A stretch of 64,000 nucleotides of DNA, from the NCBI GenBank assembly GCA_965214285.1, contig OZ243946.1, positions 186,001-250,000 on the forward strand, in the 5' to 3' direction. Shown piece after piece: positions 50,277 through 59,024 of this stretch; the first letter of the stretch is position 1, and each line of letters opens with the position of its first letter. The DNA is from G963422745 sp965214285 (GTDB taxonomy: Bacteria; Actinomycetota; Acidimicrobiia; Acidimicrobiales; Aldehydirespiratoraceae). Under the pieces are notes generated by a model. It made no database searches. It worked only from the letters and a program-made list of their open reading frames with translations, and was not told the origin of the DNA. The translations under genes and the position numbers were made by a program.

Positions 50277-51287
50277 ATGACAGTCCGCGTTGGAGTCAAC
50301 GGCTTCGGCCGGATCGGCCGCAACCTGTTCAGAGCCGCCAAGTCCCGCGGCGCCGACATCGACTTCGTGGCCGTCAACGACCTCGGCTCGATCCGGACCA
50401 TGGCGCACCTGCTGGCGCACGACTCGGTGCACGGCCGCCTCGACGCAAGCGTGGAGGCCGCCGACGACGGCATCAGCGTGGACGGCGACAAGCTGCTGGT
50501 GCTGTCTGAGCGTGATCCCGAGAAGCTGCCCTGGGGCGATCTCGGCGTCGACGTGGTGATCGAGTCGACCGGCATCTTCACCAGCCGGGAGGCCGCAGCA
50601 AGGCACTGCACCGCCGGCGCGCCCAAGGTGGTGATCTCGGCGCCCTCTGGCGACTGCGACGCCACCTTCGTGGTCGGCGTCAACGAAGACAGCTACGACC
50701 CGCAGAGCCACCACGTCGTCTCCAACGCCTCGTGTACCACCAACTGCTTCGTGCCGATGATCAAGGTGCTCGACGACGCCTTCGGGGTGCAGCAGGGCCT
50801 GATGACCACGGTTCACGCCTACACCGGCGACCAGGCGCTGGTGGACGGCCCGCACTCGGACCTGCGCCGCGCCCGTGCGGCTGCGGTCAACATCGTACCC
50901 ACCTCCACCGGCGCGGCCCGCGCCACCGGCCTGGTCATGAGCTCCATGCAGGGCCGCCTCGACGGCACCTCCATGCGGGTGCCGATCCCTGACGGCTCGA
51001 TCACCGACTTCACGGGCGTGCTGACGGTCGAGGCTTCCCCCGAGGCGGTCAACGACGCCTTCAGGGCCGCGGCGGAGTCCGGCCCGCTGGCCGGGGTGCT
51101 GGAGTACTCCGAGGCACCGCTGGTGTCCGCTGACATCGTGGGCTCGCCCGCGTCGTGCACCTTCGACTCCGGCCTGACCATGGCGCTGGGGCCGCTGGTC
51201 AAGGTGTTCGGCTGGTACGACAACGAGATGGGCTACTCGAACCGCCTCGTCGACCTGGCCCTGATCGTCGGCGCCCGCGGCGCGTGA
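50277..51287 (+). CDS. gap: Glyceraldehyde-3-phosphate dehydrogenase
   Basis: This 336-residue glycolytic enzyme has the NAD-binding VGVNGFGRIGRNLFRAA, the active site SNASCTTNCFVPM (Cys153), HAYTGDQALVDGPHSDLRRARAAAVNIVPTSTGA and WYDNEMGYSNRLVDL. AAGGAG stands 10 nt before the ATG, and TAGCCT at 50230-50235 is a possible -10, so this gene uses a leader unlike many neighbours. It heads gap-pgk-tpiA-secG. Confidence 0.97.
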   Translation: MTVRVGVNGFGRIGRNLFRAAKSRGADIDFVAVNDLGSIRTMAHLLAHDSVHGRLDASVEAADDGISVDGDKLLVLSERDPEKLPWGDLGVDVVIESTGIFTSREAAARHCTAGAPKVVISAPSGDCDATFVVGVNEDSYDPQSHHVVSNASCTTNCFVPMIKVLDDAFGVQQGLMTTVHAYTGDQALVDGPHSDLRRARAAAVNIVPTSTGAARATGLVMSSMQGRLDGTSMRVPIPDGSITDFTGVLTVEASPEAVNDAFRAAAESGPLAGVLEYSEAPLVSADIVGSPASCTFDSGLTMALGPLVKVFGWYDNEMGYSNRLVDLALIVGARGA

Positions 51288-51327
51288 GCCCGGCGCTGCG
51301 GCGGCCCGCTCGCCGGGCGGGAGGCGC

Positions 51328-52476
51328 GTGAGCGCTGTGGCCCCGGCGCTGCCCGACCTGGAGAGCCTCGGCGATCTCGACGGCCGCTCGGTGCTGCTGC
51401 GCGCCGATTTCAACGTGCCCCTGGCGGACGGCGAGATAAGCGACGACCTGCGCATCCGCGCCGCGCTGCCGACCATCGCCTGGCTCGTCGAGGCCGGGGC
51501 ACGGGTCACGGCCTGCACTCATCTGGGCCGCCCGGCCGGCAAGCCCGACGAGCGCTTCTCGGTGGCGCCGGTGCGCGCCCGGCTCGCCGAGCTGGCACCG
51601 GGCGTGGAGCTGGCCGACAACCTCCGCTTCGACCCCGGCGAGACCGCCGATGACCCAGAGTTCGTGCGCCGCCTGATCGAAGGCCACGACGCCTACGTCA
51701 ACGACGCCTTCGGGGCGTCGCACCGGGCGCACGCCTCGATAGTCGGCCCGCCGCGGTTCCTGCCGTCGGCCGCCGGGCGGCTGCTGGCCCGCGAGGTGGA
51801 GGTGCTGTCCGCGCTGCGCGAGCGTCCCCGCCGGCCGTTCACGGCGGTGCTGGGCGGTGCCAAGGTGAGCGACAAGCTGGCGGTCATCGAGGCCCTGCTG
51901 GGCATCGTCGACTCGCTGATCGTCGGCGGCGCGATGTGCTTCACTTTCCTGGCGGCGCAGGGTCACCGGGTCGGCTCGTCGCGCTGCGAGCAGCACATGG
52001 TCGAGGTCTGCGCGGAGCTGCTCGCCGGCCCCACGCCGATCCATCTGCCATACGACATAACGGCGCTGGGCCCCGATGGCAAGCTGATGGCGCCCGAGGC
52101 CGGCGGCGACGTGCGCCAGATGGGCGCCGACCTGCCAGAGGGCTGGACCGGCGTCGACATCGGCCCCGGCTCGGCAGCGGCCTTCGGCGACGTGATCGCC
52201 GAAGCCGGCACGGTGCTCTGGAACGGGCCGATGGGCGTGTTCGAGGACCCTCGCTTCGCCGCCGGCACAGCCGCCGTCGCTGCGGCCATGGCCGAGACCA
52301 AGGCGTTCACCGTCGTCGGCGGCGGCGACTCGGCCGCGGCTGTGAGGCAGTTCGGCCTGGACAGCGACATGGGCCACGTGTCCACAGGCGGCGGCGCGTC
52401 GCTGGAGCTGATCGAGAAAGGCGACCTGGCCGGCCTCGCCGCGCTGCGGGCAAGCCGGGAGAGCCGCAACCGATGA
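51328..52476 (+). CDS. pgk: Phosphoglycerate kinase
   Basis: This 382-residue ATP-generating glycolytic kinase has RSVLLRADFNVPLADGEISDD, VTACTHLGRPAG, FVNDAF-type YVNDAFGASHRAHAS, FTAVLGGAKVSDKL, NGPMGVFEDPRFA and VVGGGDSAAAVRQFG. It is slightly shorter than typical (~390-400). The GTG start at 51328 follows GGGAGG. Confidence 0.96.
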   Translation: MSAVAPALPDLESLGDLDGRSVLLRADFNVPLADGEISDDLRIRAALPTIAWLVEAGARVTACTHLGRPAGKPDERFSVAPVRARLAELAPGVELADNLRFDPGETADDPEFVRRLIEGHDAYVNDAFGASHRAHASIVGPPRFLPSAAGRLLAREVEVLSALRERPRRPFTAVLGGAKVSDKLAVIEALLGIVDSLIVGGAMCFTFLAAQGHRVGSSRCEQHMVEVCAELLAGPTPIHLPYDITALGPDGKLMAPEAGGDVRQMGADLPEGWTGVDIGPGSAAAFGDVIAEAGTVLWNGPMGVFEDPRFAAGTAAVAAAMAETKAFTVVGGGDSAAAVRQFGLDSDMGHVSTGGGASLELIEKGDLAGLAALRASRESRNR

Positions 52477-52494
52477 CACCCACAGGAGGGCGAC

Positions 52495-53277
52495 ATGACT
52501 GCTGAGCGCAAGCCGCTGATCAGCGGCAACTGGAAGATGAACCACAACCACTTCGAGGCCATCCAGGCGATCCAGAAGCTGGCCTATGCGCTCAACAGCG
52601 GCGACTACGACGCCGTGGACGTGTCGGTGCATCCGCCGTTCACCGATCTGCGCTCGGTGCAGACCGTGCTCGGCGCCGACGACGTGCCGATCGCCCTGGG
52701 CGCCCAGAACGCCCATCACCTGGCCAGCGGCGCCTTCACCGGCGAGGTCTCGGCGCCGATGCTGGCCAAGCTCGACGTGGCCTACGTGATCGTGGGCCAC
52801 TCGGAGCGCCGCGAGCACTTCGCTGAGACCGACTACGACGTGAGCCGCAAGGCCAAGGCGGTGCTGGCCGCCGGCATGACGCCGATCGTCTGCGTCGGCG
52901 AGACGCTGGCGCAGCGCCGCTCAGGCGACGCGCAGGAGACCGTGGCCGCCCAGATCGCAGGCAGCCTCGCCGGGATCGAGCGGGCCTCGGTCGGCGCCTC
53001 GGTGATCGCCTATGAGCCGATCTGGGCCATCGGCACCGGCGAGACGGCCACGCCCGCCGACGCACAGGACATGTGCGCCCACATCCGGGGCCTGGTGGCG
53101 GAGTCGTGGGGCGCTCAGGCCGCCGCGGGCGTGCGCATCCAGTACGGCGGCTCCGTCAAGCCGGCCGGCGCGCCCGACCTGATGGCCTGCGCCGACATCG
53201 ACGGCGCACTGGTGGGCGGGGCGTCGCTCGACCCCGACGACTTCGCCCGCATCGTGAAGTACCGGCTCTATCGCTAG
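52495..53277 (+). CDS. tpiA: Triosephosphate isomerase
   Basis: This 260-residue TIM-barrel enzyme carries SGNWKMNHNH with the active-site Lys, VIVGHSERREHFAETD with His, VIAYEPIWAIGTGETATP with catalytic Glu, and the phosphate loop YGGSVKPAG. AGGAGGGCGAC precedes the ATG, one of the strongest ribosome-binding sites in the window. It follows pgk after 18 bp. Confidence 0.97.
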   Translation: MTAERKPLISGNWKMNHNHFEAIQAIQKLAYALNSGDYDAVDVSVHPPFTDLRSVQTVLGADDVPIALGAQNAHHLASGAFTGEVSAPMLAKLDVAYVIVGHSERREHFAETDYDVSRKAKAVLAAGMTPIVCVGETLAQRRSGDAQETVAAQIAGSLAGIERASVGASVIAYEPIWAIGTGETATPADAQDMCAHIRGLVAESWGAQAAAGVRIQYGGSVKPAGAPDLMACADIDGALVGGASLDPDDFARIVKYRLYR

Positions 53278-53287
53278 CCTGGGCGCC

Positions 53288-53512
53288 GTGATCTGGATAG
53301 TTGCGCCGCTGCAGGTGCTCTCGGCGCTGGCGCTCATCGGCCTGGTGCTGCTGCACAGCGGCAAGGGCGGCGGCCTGTCGGACATGTTCGGCGGCGGCGC
53401 AGGCGCAGCGGCGGCCGGGTCCACCGTCGTGGAGCGCAACCTGGATCGGATCACCGTGATCGTGGCGCTGGTGTTCGTGTTCACCTCGATCGCCTACGGC
53501 CTGATCTTCTGA
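53288..53512 (+). CDS. secG: Preprotein translocase subunit SecG
   Basis: This 74-residue protein has two hydrophobic helices (LQVLSALALIGLVLLHSG and ITVIVALVFVFTSIAYGLIF) joined by the conserved GKGGGLSDMFGGGAGAAAAGSTVVERNLDR loop region. It assists the SecYEG channel. TAGCCT at 53275-53280, inside the tpiA stop region, lies 7 nt before the GTG, so secG may have its own leaderless transcript besides read-through. Confidence 0.93.
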   Translation: MIWIVAPLQVLSALALIGLVLLHSGKGGGLSDMFGGGAGAAAAGSTVVERNLDRITVIVALVFVFTSIAYGLIF

Positions 53513-53556
53513 TCGCCGTCGGTCACTGACCGCTGCTGATCACAGACCGCTGCTGC

Positions 53557-55155
53557 TCACTGACCGCTTCCGATCTCGAAGCCGACCGGCAGCACAGCCA
53601 CCAGCCCCTCCTCGCCCACGACCTGCAGCCGGCAGCGCCGCGGCGGGCAGTCCAGCGCCCGGCCCTCAGGGGCGATCACCCGTGGCACCGCGAACCCCGC
53701 GACCGCCTCGCCGCTCGTCGCCTGAGCCTCCGCGAGCGTCACGCAGCCGAGCGCATCGGCATGGCAGAGCTCGACCGTCAGCTCGCCTGAGGGCGCGTCG
53801 CGCACGTGCAGCTGCACCGTCTCGGCGTTGCGCAGGTCGCGTCCGGGCCGCAGCACGGCGTTGGCGGTCCGCGCCAGTGCGGCATCGCTGTCGTCGGGCG
53901 CCGGGCGTAGCGCTGCGGCGGGGTCGAAGACGATGGGGAAGTCGGCCCGGCGGTCATCGGCGGCGGGTATCACGAGCCGGATCACGCAGGGCTCGTCCAC
54001 GCAGTCGACGGTCTCGGAGGACCCTGACTCGAAGGCCGTGAAGCGTCGGGGGACCGCGACCGAGAGCCACACGGTGACGCCGCTGGTGTAGACGAACGGG
54101 TCGAGCTCGGCGCAGGCGCTGCGGGCCGCGGCGCAGATCGCCAGGCGAGGGTTGCCGTGAGCCCAGCGGATGTGCACGATGTCGAGTTCCACGGTCACCG
54201 CCGTGCCGTCGGCAATGCCGCTGCTGGGGATCACGTTCGCATCGACCGGCGGCGGCGGTTCGTCGCGGTCGAAGCTCAGCGGCACCGCCGTGGGCATCCG
54301 CTCGGGTGCCTCTGGCGCCGTCTCGCCGCGCTCGCCCGCTGTCGGACGATCAGCCAGCAGCAGCACGCAGGCGCCCGTGCCGAGCTGCGCGCAGTCGTGC
54401 CATCCCCGGGAAGTGCCGATGTAGCGGCTGACGGTCACCTCGGCGCTGAGCGTGCCGTCGGCGTCGAGGGTCACATCCGTCCACACGGTCGGAGTGTCGC
54501 AGTGGGCCCAGCTCGCCGGGTCCGCAAGCACGCACTGCACGATCCTGGGGTAGTCGAGCGCGCCCAGACCGGAGCCGCTCACCTTGACGGTCGCCCCATG
54601 GCCGACCTCGGCGGGCTCGACGGCGAGCAGCGGCGGCGCAGCCGTCGGCGGAGACGCAGCCGACGGGCCCGCCTCGAAGCTCAGCTCGATCGTCTCGTCC
54701 TGGTCACCGCTGTCGAGGCTCACGACCCGGATCAGGCACTGCCGGGGCTCTGCGCAGTCCAGCACGTCCGTGCCGATGCGAAGCAGGCGCGGGATGCTCA
54801 ATGCGAGCTCCAGGGCGCCGCGGGCGTCGGTGCGGGCGAAGCTCATCGTGCCCGTGTCGCAACGGGCGGTGAGCGGCGCCGTGTCGGGCTGAGCGAGATG
54901 CGCGCTGCGGCCGCAGAGCAGCACCGCCACACGGCTCTCGGGTGCGAACCCGCTCACGGCTGCGACAGCCTCGGCCAGCCCGTCGGCGCCCGCGGTTGCC
55001 TGCACGCTGAGCCGCGGCTCGCTGGCGCGACGGCCCGAGGCGGGTTCGTCGAGTTCTGTGCCCGCGTCGAACACCCAGCGCACGACGGCCACCACGACGA
55101 GCGCCGCGACCAGCCCGCCGACCGCGATCCAGCCCCGTCGGCGGGTCTCGCTCAC
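53557..55155 (-). CDS. Membrane-anchored protein with neocarzinostatin-like domains (second gene)
   Basis: This 532-residue protein has one N-terminal membrane segment (WIAVGGLVAALVVVAVVRWVF, residues 9-29) and a large outside part. A module from ~165 (LAVEPAEVGHGATVKVSGSGL ... VTLDADGTLSAEVTVSRYIG ... DCAQLGTGACVLLLAD) has the layout of the neocarzinostatin apoprotein fold, with paired Cys. Similar but divergent modules flank it, each with C-x(4-8)-C pairs near the strand ends. It could bind hydrophobic ligands or surface partners. The GTG start at 55155 overlaps the stop of the upstream gene (GTGA). Confidence 0.7.
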   Translation of the reverse strand: MSETRRRGWIAVGGLVAALVVVAVVRWVFDAGTELDEPASGRRASEPRLSVQATAGADGLAEAVAAVSGFAPESRVAVLLCGRSAHLAQPDTAPLTARCDTGTMSFARTDARGALELALSIPRLLRIGTDVLDCAEPRQCLIRVVSLDSGDQDETIELSFEAGPSAASPPTAAPPLLAVEPAEVGHGATVKVSGSGLGALDYPRIVQCVLADPASWAHCDTPTVWTDVTLDADGTLSAEVTVSRYIGTSRGWHDCAQLGTGACVLLLADRPTAGERGETAPEAPERMPTAVPLSFDRDEPPPPVDANVIPSSGIADGTAVTVELDIVHIRWAHGNPRLAICAAARSACAELDPFVYTSGVTVWLSVAVPRRFTAFESGSSETVDCVDEPCVIRLVIPAADDRRADFPIVFDPAAALRPAPDDSDAALARTANAVLRPGRDLRNAETVQLHVRDAPSGELTVELCHADALGCVTLAEAQATSGEAVAGFAVPRVIAPEGRALDCPPRRCRLQVVGEEGLVAVLPVGFEIGSGQ

Positions 55156-56786
55156 GGCAGCCGGGGGTCGTCGCTGCGGACCAGGTCGATCGGAGCAAAG
55201 GCGCTGGGCACCTCCAGAGCCTGGTCCACGACGACCCAGCAGCCGCTCTCGCAGGCGAGCCGCCGGTTGCCGTCGAGGCCGAGGGTCTGGCGCCACGCGG
55301 ATGACGGCGGGATCCGGATCACGGTGTCGATGGTGCCGTCGCCGGCGATGCCCTCGCTGGAGTCCAGGACCACGGTGCATTCTGCCGGGGTTGCATTGGG
55401 CGCCTCGCACAGGCGAACCGCCGTGGCGACGTGTGCTGAGCCGGGGACGGCAGGCCCGAAGAAGCCCCGTCCTCGGATCGGCACCTTCTGGCCGTCGCGG
55501 AACGGGCCGGGCTCGGTGACAGCAAGCTGAGGCGTAGCCGGGGCGGGCAGCCCGGCGTCGAAGCTCAGCGGCGCGATCACGAGCCGGTCGCCGACGACCG
55601 CCCGCAGCTCGCAGGCCGCCAGTGCGCAGTCCACTGAATCGACCGGGGTCACGCCGTGGCGATCCGCCAGCATCCTTGGCAGGCGCAGCAGCGTGGGCCG
55701 GTCGGCGTCGAGCACCCCGAGGCTTGCGCAGAGCCGGGCCTCGACGGCGCAGAGCCACACCGGGAACCGGGCATCCGCGGTGTCGGTGAGCAGGATCTGC
55801 ACCTGCCGGCCGTGCGCCAGGCCGCCAGACGGGCGCACCGCCAGGCGAGGTCGTTCCTCCGATTGCGGTGCGGGCGGCGTCACCGCCAGCGGCTCGACGA
55901 AGCTGCCGTCTCGGGTGACGAAGCGGATCTCACAGGGCCCGTGGTCTGCGCAGGAGAACGGGCCTCTGGGGGTGACCACGGCGTCGGCGGGCTCGACGGC
56001 CATGAGCCACCCGCCGCGGTCGTCGTCGGCTGCGGCGGTCTCGTCGGCCGCTTGCCTGTCTAGCTTCGTGCACGCCCGGTCGAGGCCTGCCAGGCACAGC
56101 CACGGCTCGTAGTGGCGCTCGGGCACCGCGAGGAGCAGCCGGCCGTCGCCGTCGGTCTCGGCGCTCACGGTCAGCCCTGGCGGCACCGGGCCGTCGGCAA
56201 AGGTCAGGCTCAGGTTGCGCTCCTCGATGCGGAAGTCGAAGACCCACAGGCGCAGCTCGCAGGGCGAGTCGGCAACGCAGTCGTGGATGTCGCCGATGCG
56301 GGTCGTGAAGCGGCGCGGCAGCGTGGCGGTCACGCTGCTGCGGGTGGCCTCGACGACCAGCTCGGAGGTGGCGATATCAGTGCAGGCGAAGGTGCGCCCG
56401 GCCACGCACAGGCCGAGTGCCGGGCCCTGGGTGAGATACGGGTAGGGGACCACGGCCTGCACCTGGGCCATGTCGGCCAGGCCGTCCGACGGCGTGAGCG
56501 CAAAGGGCTCGTAGGCCGGCCCGGCAGCCTCGGGTCCGTCGGCGGTCGCCGTATCGGGCAGCCCTGGCGGGGGAGGCTCTGTCTCGGGCAGCCCCGCCTC
56601 AGGCAGCGTGGACGGCGCCTGGGCGGCGTCGTCGGGGGACGGCTCGGAGTCCGCGGTCACGGTGATCCAGGCGAGGACCGCGGCGATCAGCACCAGGCCC
56701 GGGAGCAGCCGGCCAAGCCGCCTCCGCTGCGGCTCGTCCGTGGACGCGGGCGCCTGCGCGGTGTGATCCCCGGTCGTCTGCTCCAT
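55152..56786 (-). CDS. Membrane-anchored protein with neocarzinostatin-like domains (first gene)
   Basis: This 544-residue protein has a short cytoplasmic tail, a membrane segment (residues ~29-46, RLLPGLVLIAAVLAWITVTA), a Pro/Glu-rich stalk (~50-95), and repeated modules starting with LTPSDGLADMAQVQ, LAVRPSGGLAHGRQVQI and LAVTEPGPFRDGQKVPIRGRGFF. Each contains two Cys pairs such as DCVADSPCELRL and DCALAACELR. This is the macromomycin/neocarzinostatin-like pattern. It is the first gene of a two-gene operon with the paralogue downstream. The ATG at 56786 (MEQTTGDH) is preferred to the longer open frame, which would run through the tRNA side. Confidence 0.7.
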   Translation of the reverse strand: MEQTTGDHTAQAPASTDEPQRRRLGRLLPGLVLIAAVLAWITVTADSEPSPDDAAQAPSTLPEAGLPETEPPPPGLPDTATADGPEAAGPAYEPFALTPSDGLADMAQVQAVVPYPYLTQGPALGLCVAGRTFACTDIATSELVVEATRSSVTATLPRRFTTRIGDIHDCVADSPCELRLWVFDFRIEERNLSLTFADGPVPPGLTVSAETDGDGRLLLAVPERHYEPWLCLAGLDRACTKLDRQAADETAAADDDRGGWLMAVEPADAVVTPRGPFSCADHGPCEIRFVTRDGSFVEPLAVTPPAPQSEERPRLAVRPSGGLAHGRQVQILLTDTADARFPVWLCAVEARLCASLGVLDADRPTLLRLPRMLADRHGVTPVDSVDCALAACELRAVVGDRLVIAPLSFDAGLPAPATPQLAVTEPGPFRDGQKVPIRGRGFFGPAVPGSAHVATAVRLCEAPNATPAECTVVLDSSEGIAGDGTIDTVIRIPPSSAWRQTLGLDGNRRLACESGCWVVVDQALEVPSAFAPIDLVRSDDPRLP

Positions 56787-56948
56787 GTCGGCAGTTTCGC
56801 GCGCCCAGGCTCGGTGTGATTCTGCGGGCTGGGTCCAGATGCGACGGCCTGCCTGTGGGCCTGCCTCTGGGCCTGCAGCGCCAAGTGTGTGGCGACGGCC
56901 TCGGATCGCTACGCTGGCGGCTCGTGCCCGGGTCAGCGGGCGAGCCAC

Positions 56949-57033
56949 GTCGGAGTGGCGGAATTGGCAGACGCGCTAGCTTGAGGGGCTAGTGCCCGAT
57001 AAGGGCGTGGGGGTTCAAGTCCCCCCTCCGACA
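56949..57033 (+). tRNA. tRNA-Leu (anticodon GAG)
   Basis: An 85-nt class II tRNA with acceptor stem GTCGGAG/CTCCGAC, anticodon stem-loop TAGC-TTGAGGG-GCTA (anticodon GAG), a long variable arm (GTGCCCGATAAGGGCGT) and T arm GGGGG-TTCAAGT-CCCCC. Discriminator base A is followed by CCG, so CCA is not encoded. The accessory repeat region starts directly downstream. Confidence 0.96.
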
Positions 57034-57186
57034 CCGAAAAAATTCCTGGTCCGGACCCTTCTGGCGGCGGGGGTCTGTCAGTCTCGGGGGTGGCAGAAGC
57101 GGGCGCGGTCCAGGGTGAGCCGGCGGAGGAGTTCGCCGGTTTGGGCACCCGCGCTCCAGCGGGTTTGCCTGCCCGTGGAGGAGGCC

Positions 57187-57319
57187 CGCGAAGAAATCTC
57201 GATTCGCCTGAAAGATCCCGGGTCGTGCCGGCCATATACCCAACGGAGGGCTCGCCGCGACCGCCGCTGCGGCCCGATCCGACAGGAGCACACCCACGAT
57301 GAACACCCACCCCGACAGC
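57187..57319 (+). repeat. Leader cassette copy A
   Basis: Most diverged copy: CGAAGAAATCTCGATTCGCC core, then GATCCGACAGGAGCACACCC, then ATG AAC ACC. It lacks the GGCCGATCTACGCCC front part of the other copies. The ATG at 57299 opens a long frame that merely reads through copies B and C. Confidence 0.7.
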
Positions 57320-57328
57320 CCGCCCGGA

Positions 57329-57515
57329 GGCCGATCTACGCCCCTGCGCCGCCCGAGCCCAGCGTCCCGAATCGGGTGGCCGCGAAGAAAATCGCGATTC
57401 GCGTCCGAGATTTCGGGTCGTGCCGGACACATACACACCAGAGGGCTCACCGCGACCGCCGCAGCAGCCCGATCCGACAGGACACACCCCCACGATGAAC
57501 ACCTACCCCAACACC
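57329..57515 (+). repeat. Leader cassette copy B
   Basis: Front GGCCGATCTACGCCCCTG, palindromic core AATCGCGATT, GGGTCGTGCCGGACA, GATCCGACAGGA, ATG at 57495 (MNTYPNTP). The ATG is out of frame with copy A. Confidence 0.75.
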
Positions 57516-57605
57516 CCGACCGGGGCCACACCACGGCAGCCCGCCTGGCCCGCGGCCCCGGCCAACGGCCCGCGAGCGCTCCAGTCGGTCGGGCTGCCCG
57601 GTGTC

Positions 57606-57808
57606 GACGAGGCACCTGCGGGGCCGATCTACGCCCCTGCGCCGCCCGAGCCCAGCGTCCGAGTGGGGTGGCCGCGAAGAAAATCGCGATTCGCGTCCGA
57701 GATTTTGGGTCGTGCCGGACAGATACAGATCAAAGACCTCCCGCAGCGGCCGTTGATGCGGCTCGATCCGACAGGAGCACACCCACGATGAACACCTACC
57801 CCGACAGC
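57606..57808 (+). repeat. Leader cassette copy C
   Basis: Same order of blocks: GAGGCAC, GGCCGATCTACG, AATCGCGATT, GACAGATACAGATCA, CGGCCGTTGATGCGGCTCGA, AGGAG and ATG at 57788 (MNTYPDST). A 36-codon frame from this ATG ends in the remnant of the I36-like gene. Confidence 0.78.
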
Positions 57809-57858
57809 ACGGCAGGGGGCCACACCACGGCAACCCGCCCGACCCGCGGCCCCGGCCA

Positions 57859-57898
57859 GGTTCACGGTGCAAACGACCGCCATTATCGCTGTCCCTGA
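57859..57898 (+). pseudogene. 3' remnant of a small secreted I36-like gene
   Basis: Forty bases encode VHGANDRHYRC plus the stop and match the end of the intact gene at 61196-61621 almost base for base. The preceding ~390 bp of that gene are missing here and replaced by cassette C. A deletion joined cassette and tail. Confidence 0.7.
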
Positions 57899-57924
57899 TG
57901 CGGGCCGCTGAGGCGTCCGGATGA
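57898..57924 (+). other. 8-codon relay mini-ORF before the lipoprotein gene
   Basis: ATG at 57898 overlaps the remnant's stop (TGATG), reads MRAAEASG and ends in TGA overlapping the lipoprotein ATG at 57921. In the duplicate (61621) one extra C puts the same codons in frame with the lipoprotein. Confidence 0.4.
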
Positions 57925-58982
57925 AGCCGCGTCTGCTGTTCGTCGCTGTGGCTCTGGTTCTGGGTCTGGCGGTCGCGGGCTGCGGCGAGTCCGGGGAGCG
58001 CTCTGGCGAGGCCGGGACGGCTGGGCCGGCGGCAGCGGCCGAAGGCGAGGGCCCTGACGGCTCTGTTGGTCCTTCGGCTGCTGCCGGCGGCGGTTCGGCG
58101 GGTTCGTCGCCTGAGCAGGAGCCCGGGTCGTCGCCGGTTGCTGCTGTGTCGCTGGAGGAGCTTGTCGGGCTGGTCGATGGGTGGCGGAACCCGGACGTGA
58201 CAGCCATGGGTGAGTGCATGTACGACGCCGGTTTCCCGCAGTACATGGAGTCGATGTCGGAGCTGGAGGGCGATCTGGCACCCTGGGTGCCGATGAGGAT
58301 CCATCCGGTGAATTACGAGCCGATCTCGGAGAGCCAGGCCCGTCAGCACGGCATGATCGGCATCGCGCTATCGGAGTCCGGCAACAAGGTGGGCAACGTC
58401 GTCACCAGCGACCCTGCGTACTTCCAGGCGATCGATCAGTGCAAGCAGTCCCTGAGAGGCGCCTCGAGCGCAGAGCAGACCGCGCAGATGGCCTCGCTGG
58501 CTGCATCCTTGCAGGATCTGGTCAACGAGGTGAACACGCGGTTCACCAACAAGCTGGTCCCGGTGATCCGGGAACTTCTCGATGAACGGCTGAGCTGCGT
58601 GCGGGACAACGGCTATCCGTCGCTGGACGTGGAAGGCGCCCACGATCATGTCTCCTGGCATCCGATCCTCGAAGGCGCGGGGGTCGAACTCGCCGAGCAG
58701 CCCCCCGATGGCGCTGCCGGCGCAGCGGCTGCGCAGCTTGAGGGCGGTGCCTCATCGACCGACATCCGGGTGCTGCTTCCCAGCGAGATGGCGCCGCCCC
58801 CGTACCGTCCTTCTCAGTCCGAGGTCGACTTTGCTGTGGTGTTCGCCGAGTGCGGCAACGAGGTCGCAGCCCTCGAGCGGCTCCAAGACGCCCAGAGTTC
58901 CATCCGGGCCGAGATCCTGCCAGGGTACGAGGCTGTCATCCTGGGGCTCAGCGAGCGAGTCCTCGAGATCCTCGATGGCTAG
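57921..58982 (+). CDS. Predicted lipoprotein, module copy 1, first gene
   Basis: This 353-residue protein has signal MKPRLLFVAVALVLGLAVAGC (lipid-modified Cys21), then a Gly/Glu/Ser-rich spacer (~22-75) and a domain with GECMYDAGFPQYMESMSELEGDL. That is followed by QARQHGMIGIA, a long helical region (AQMASLAASLQDLVNEVNTRFTN), SCVRDNGYPSLD and a C-terminal FAVVFAECGNEVAALERLQ. The Cys-Met-x-x-x-Gly-[FY]-Pro motifs link it to the next gene and to the lipoproteins near the window start. It is anchored outside the membrane. Function is unknown. It is a near-duplicate of 61645-62700. Confidence 0.8.
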   Translation: MKPRLLFVAVALVLGLAVAGCGESGERSGEAGTAGPAAAAEGEGPDGSVGPSAAAGGGSAGSSPEQEPGSSPVAAVSLEELVGLVDGWRNPDVTAMGECMYDAGFPQYMESMSELEGDLAPWVPMRIHPVNYEPISESQARQHGMIGIALSESGNKVGNVVTSDPAYFQAIDQCKQSLRGASSAEQTAQMASLAASLQDLVNEVNTRFTNKLVPVIRELLDERLSCVRDNGYPSLDVEGAHDHVSWHPILEGAGVELAEQPPDGAAGAAAAQLEGGASSTDIRVLLPSEMAPPPYRPSQSEVDFAVVFAECGNEVAALERLQDAQSSIRAEILPGYEAVILGLSERVLEILDG

Positions 58983-59024
58983 CCGCGCCGCTGCCGCCTT
59001 GTCGGCCTGAACAGGGTACTCAGC

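Noticed and set aside
57299..57898. 199-codon frame starting at the ATG of leader cassette A
   Set aside because: It reads through cassettes B and C in inconsistent frames and ends in the tail of a remnant gene; the peptide is low-complexity Arg/Pro/Thr.
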